A DNA stretch of 64,000 nt from Citrobacter sp. On2M. Lineage in GTDB: Bacteria > Pseudomonadota > Gammaproteobacteria > Enterobacterales > Enterobacteriaceae. How positions within the stretch are numbered: the stretch's first letter is position 1; the number at the start of each line of letters is the position of its first letter. Shown here in pieces: positions 63,483 to 64,000 of this stretch. A program made the translations under genes and the position numbers. The notes beneath the pieces were generated by a model. The model saw only the letters and a list, made by a program, of their open reading frames with translations, made no database searches and was not told the origin of the DNA. Where the stretch lies: positions 372,001 through 436,000 of the forward strand of contig NZ_WPCV01000002.1 of the NCBI RefSeq assembly GCF_018035235.1. Direction: 5' to 3'.

Positions 63483-64000
63483 TCAGGCGTTGACCGCTTC
63501 GCCGGGATCCATATTCAGATGGCGATTTGATGGCTGCACAAAGTAGCGTTTGTCTTCCCAGCGCAGACAGGTGAGATCGCCTCCCCAGCAACACCCCGTA
63601 TCCAACGCGTAAATACCTTCTGGCGTGCCTTTGCCCTCCAGCGATGCCCAGTGCCCGAATGCAATGCTATAGGCGTCACTAACGGGGCCTGGAATGGCAA
63701 ACCACGGCTTCAGCGGAGCTGGCGCATCTTCTGGCGACTCTTTGCTGTACATATCAAGTTGACCGTTGGGGAAGCAGTAACGCATGCGGGTGAACGCGTT
63801 GGTAATAAAACGCAGGCGGGCCAGCCCCGTCAGCTCCGGGGTCCAGTTATTAGGCATGTCACCGTACATTGCATCGAGGAAAAACGGATACGAGTCGCTC
63901 GACAACACGGCTTCAACATCGCGTGCACAGTCCTTCGCCGTCTGTAGGTCCCACTGTGGGGTAATCCCTGCATGCGCCATCACCAGCTTCTTCTCTTCAT
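63483..64000 (-). CDS. apaH: Diadenosine tetraphosphatase ApaH (5' part outside window)
   Basis: ApaH symmetrically hydrolyses Ap4A to two ADP and also removes Np4 caps from RNA in E. coli. The visible 172 codons are the C-terminal part of the metallophosphatase; the frame runs off the window edge. [21 protein letters not shown] carries one metal-binding His in AHAG (positions 3-6 of that segment), and [22 protein letters not shown] contains another in FGHWA. The normal length is about 280 residues. The frame before MAHAG reads KKLV, so the start is upstream. Confidence 0.96.
   Translation of the reverse strand, partial: EEKKLVMAHAGITPQWDLQTAKDCARDVEAVLSSDSYPFFLDAMYGDMPNNWTPELTGLARLRFITNAFTRMRYCFPNGQLDMYSKESPEDAPAPLKPWFAIPGPVSDAYSIAFGHWASLEGKGTPEGIYALDTGCCWGGDLTCLRWEDKRYFVQPSNRHLNMDPGEAVNA

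Overview
The window is chromosomal DNA of an enterobacterium in the Escherichia/Salmonella/Citrobacter group. Nearly every protein reads as a close homologue of an E. coli K-12 protein, and the gene order follows the K-12 minute 99.5-1.1 interval: yjjX, gpmB, rob, creABCD, arcA, yjtD, thrLABC, yaaA, yaaJ, talB, mog, satP, yaaI, dnaKJ, nhaAR, rpsT, ribF-ileS-lspA-fkpB-ispH-rihC, dapB, carAB, cai/fix, yaaU, kefFC, folA, apaH. Several extra genes and missing K-12 genes show it is not K-12. Citrobacter is my best guess, but the sequence alone does not prove the genus. I see no rRNA, tRNA, CRISPR array, prophage or insertion sequence.

Layout. 1-8.5 kb: nucleotide clean-up (yjjX), a phosphatase, the Rob regulator, the CreBC two-component system with its targets, the ArcA anaerobic regulator and an rRNA/tRNA methyltransferase-like protein. 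8.6-13.5 kb: the threonine operon with leader peptide and attenuator. 13.5-20.6 kb: YaaA, an amino-acid carrier, transaldolase B, Mog, an MFS transporter that K-12 lacks here, the acetate/succinate carrier SatP and YaaI. 20.8-26.9 kb: heat-shock dnaKJ with sigma-32 promoters, sodium/proton antiport (nhaAR) and ribosomal protein S20. 27.2-34.0 kb: the ribF-ileS-lspA-fkpB-ispH cluster and rihC. 41.1-46.8 kb: dapB and carAB. 47-58.4 kb: carnitine reduction (caiF, caiTABCDE, fixABCX), where FixABCX is thought to supply electrons to the crotonobetainyl-CoA reductase CaiA. 58.5-64 kb: YaaU, a small lipoprotein, the glutathione-gated potassium efflux system KefFC, dihydrofolate reductase and the 3' part of apaH.

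The least ordinary region is 34.0-41.0 kb, inserted between rihC and dapB, which are neighbours in K-12. It encodes a complete mannose-family PTS (IIA, IIB, IIC, IID) and a long class I mannose-6-phosphate-isomerase-like protein with an extra N-terminal domain. It also encodes two tandem cupin-type glucose-6-phosphate-isomerase-like proteins and a MalI-like LacI-family repressor. Near-identical 16-bp palindromes lie before both catabolic operons and before the repressor gene, and a strong CRP-like site lies in the divergent intergenic region. The locus therefore looks like one self-contained, catabolite-controlled sugar-uptake and isomerisation system of unknown substrate.

Other control signals visible in the sequence are a CreB tag before creD, an FNR-like box before arcA, the thr attenuator, ARG and PUR boxes before carA, an array of CaiF-like half sites between caiT and fixA, and REP/BIME elements at several operon ends.
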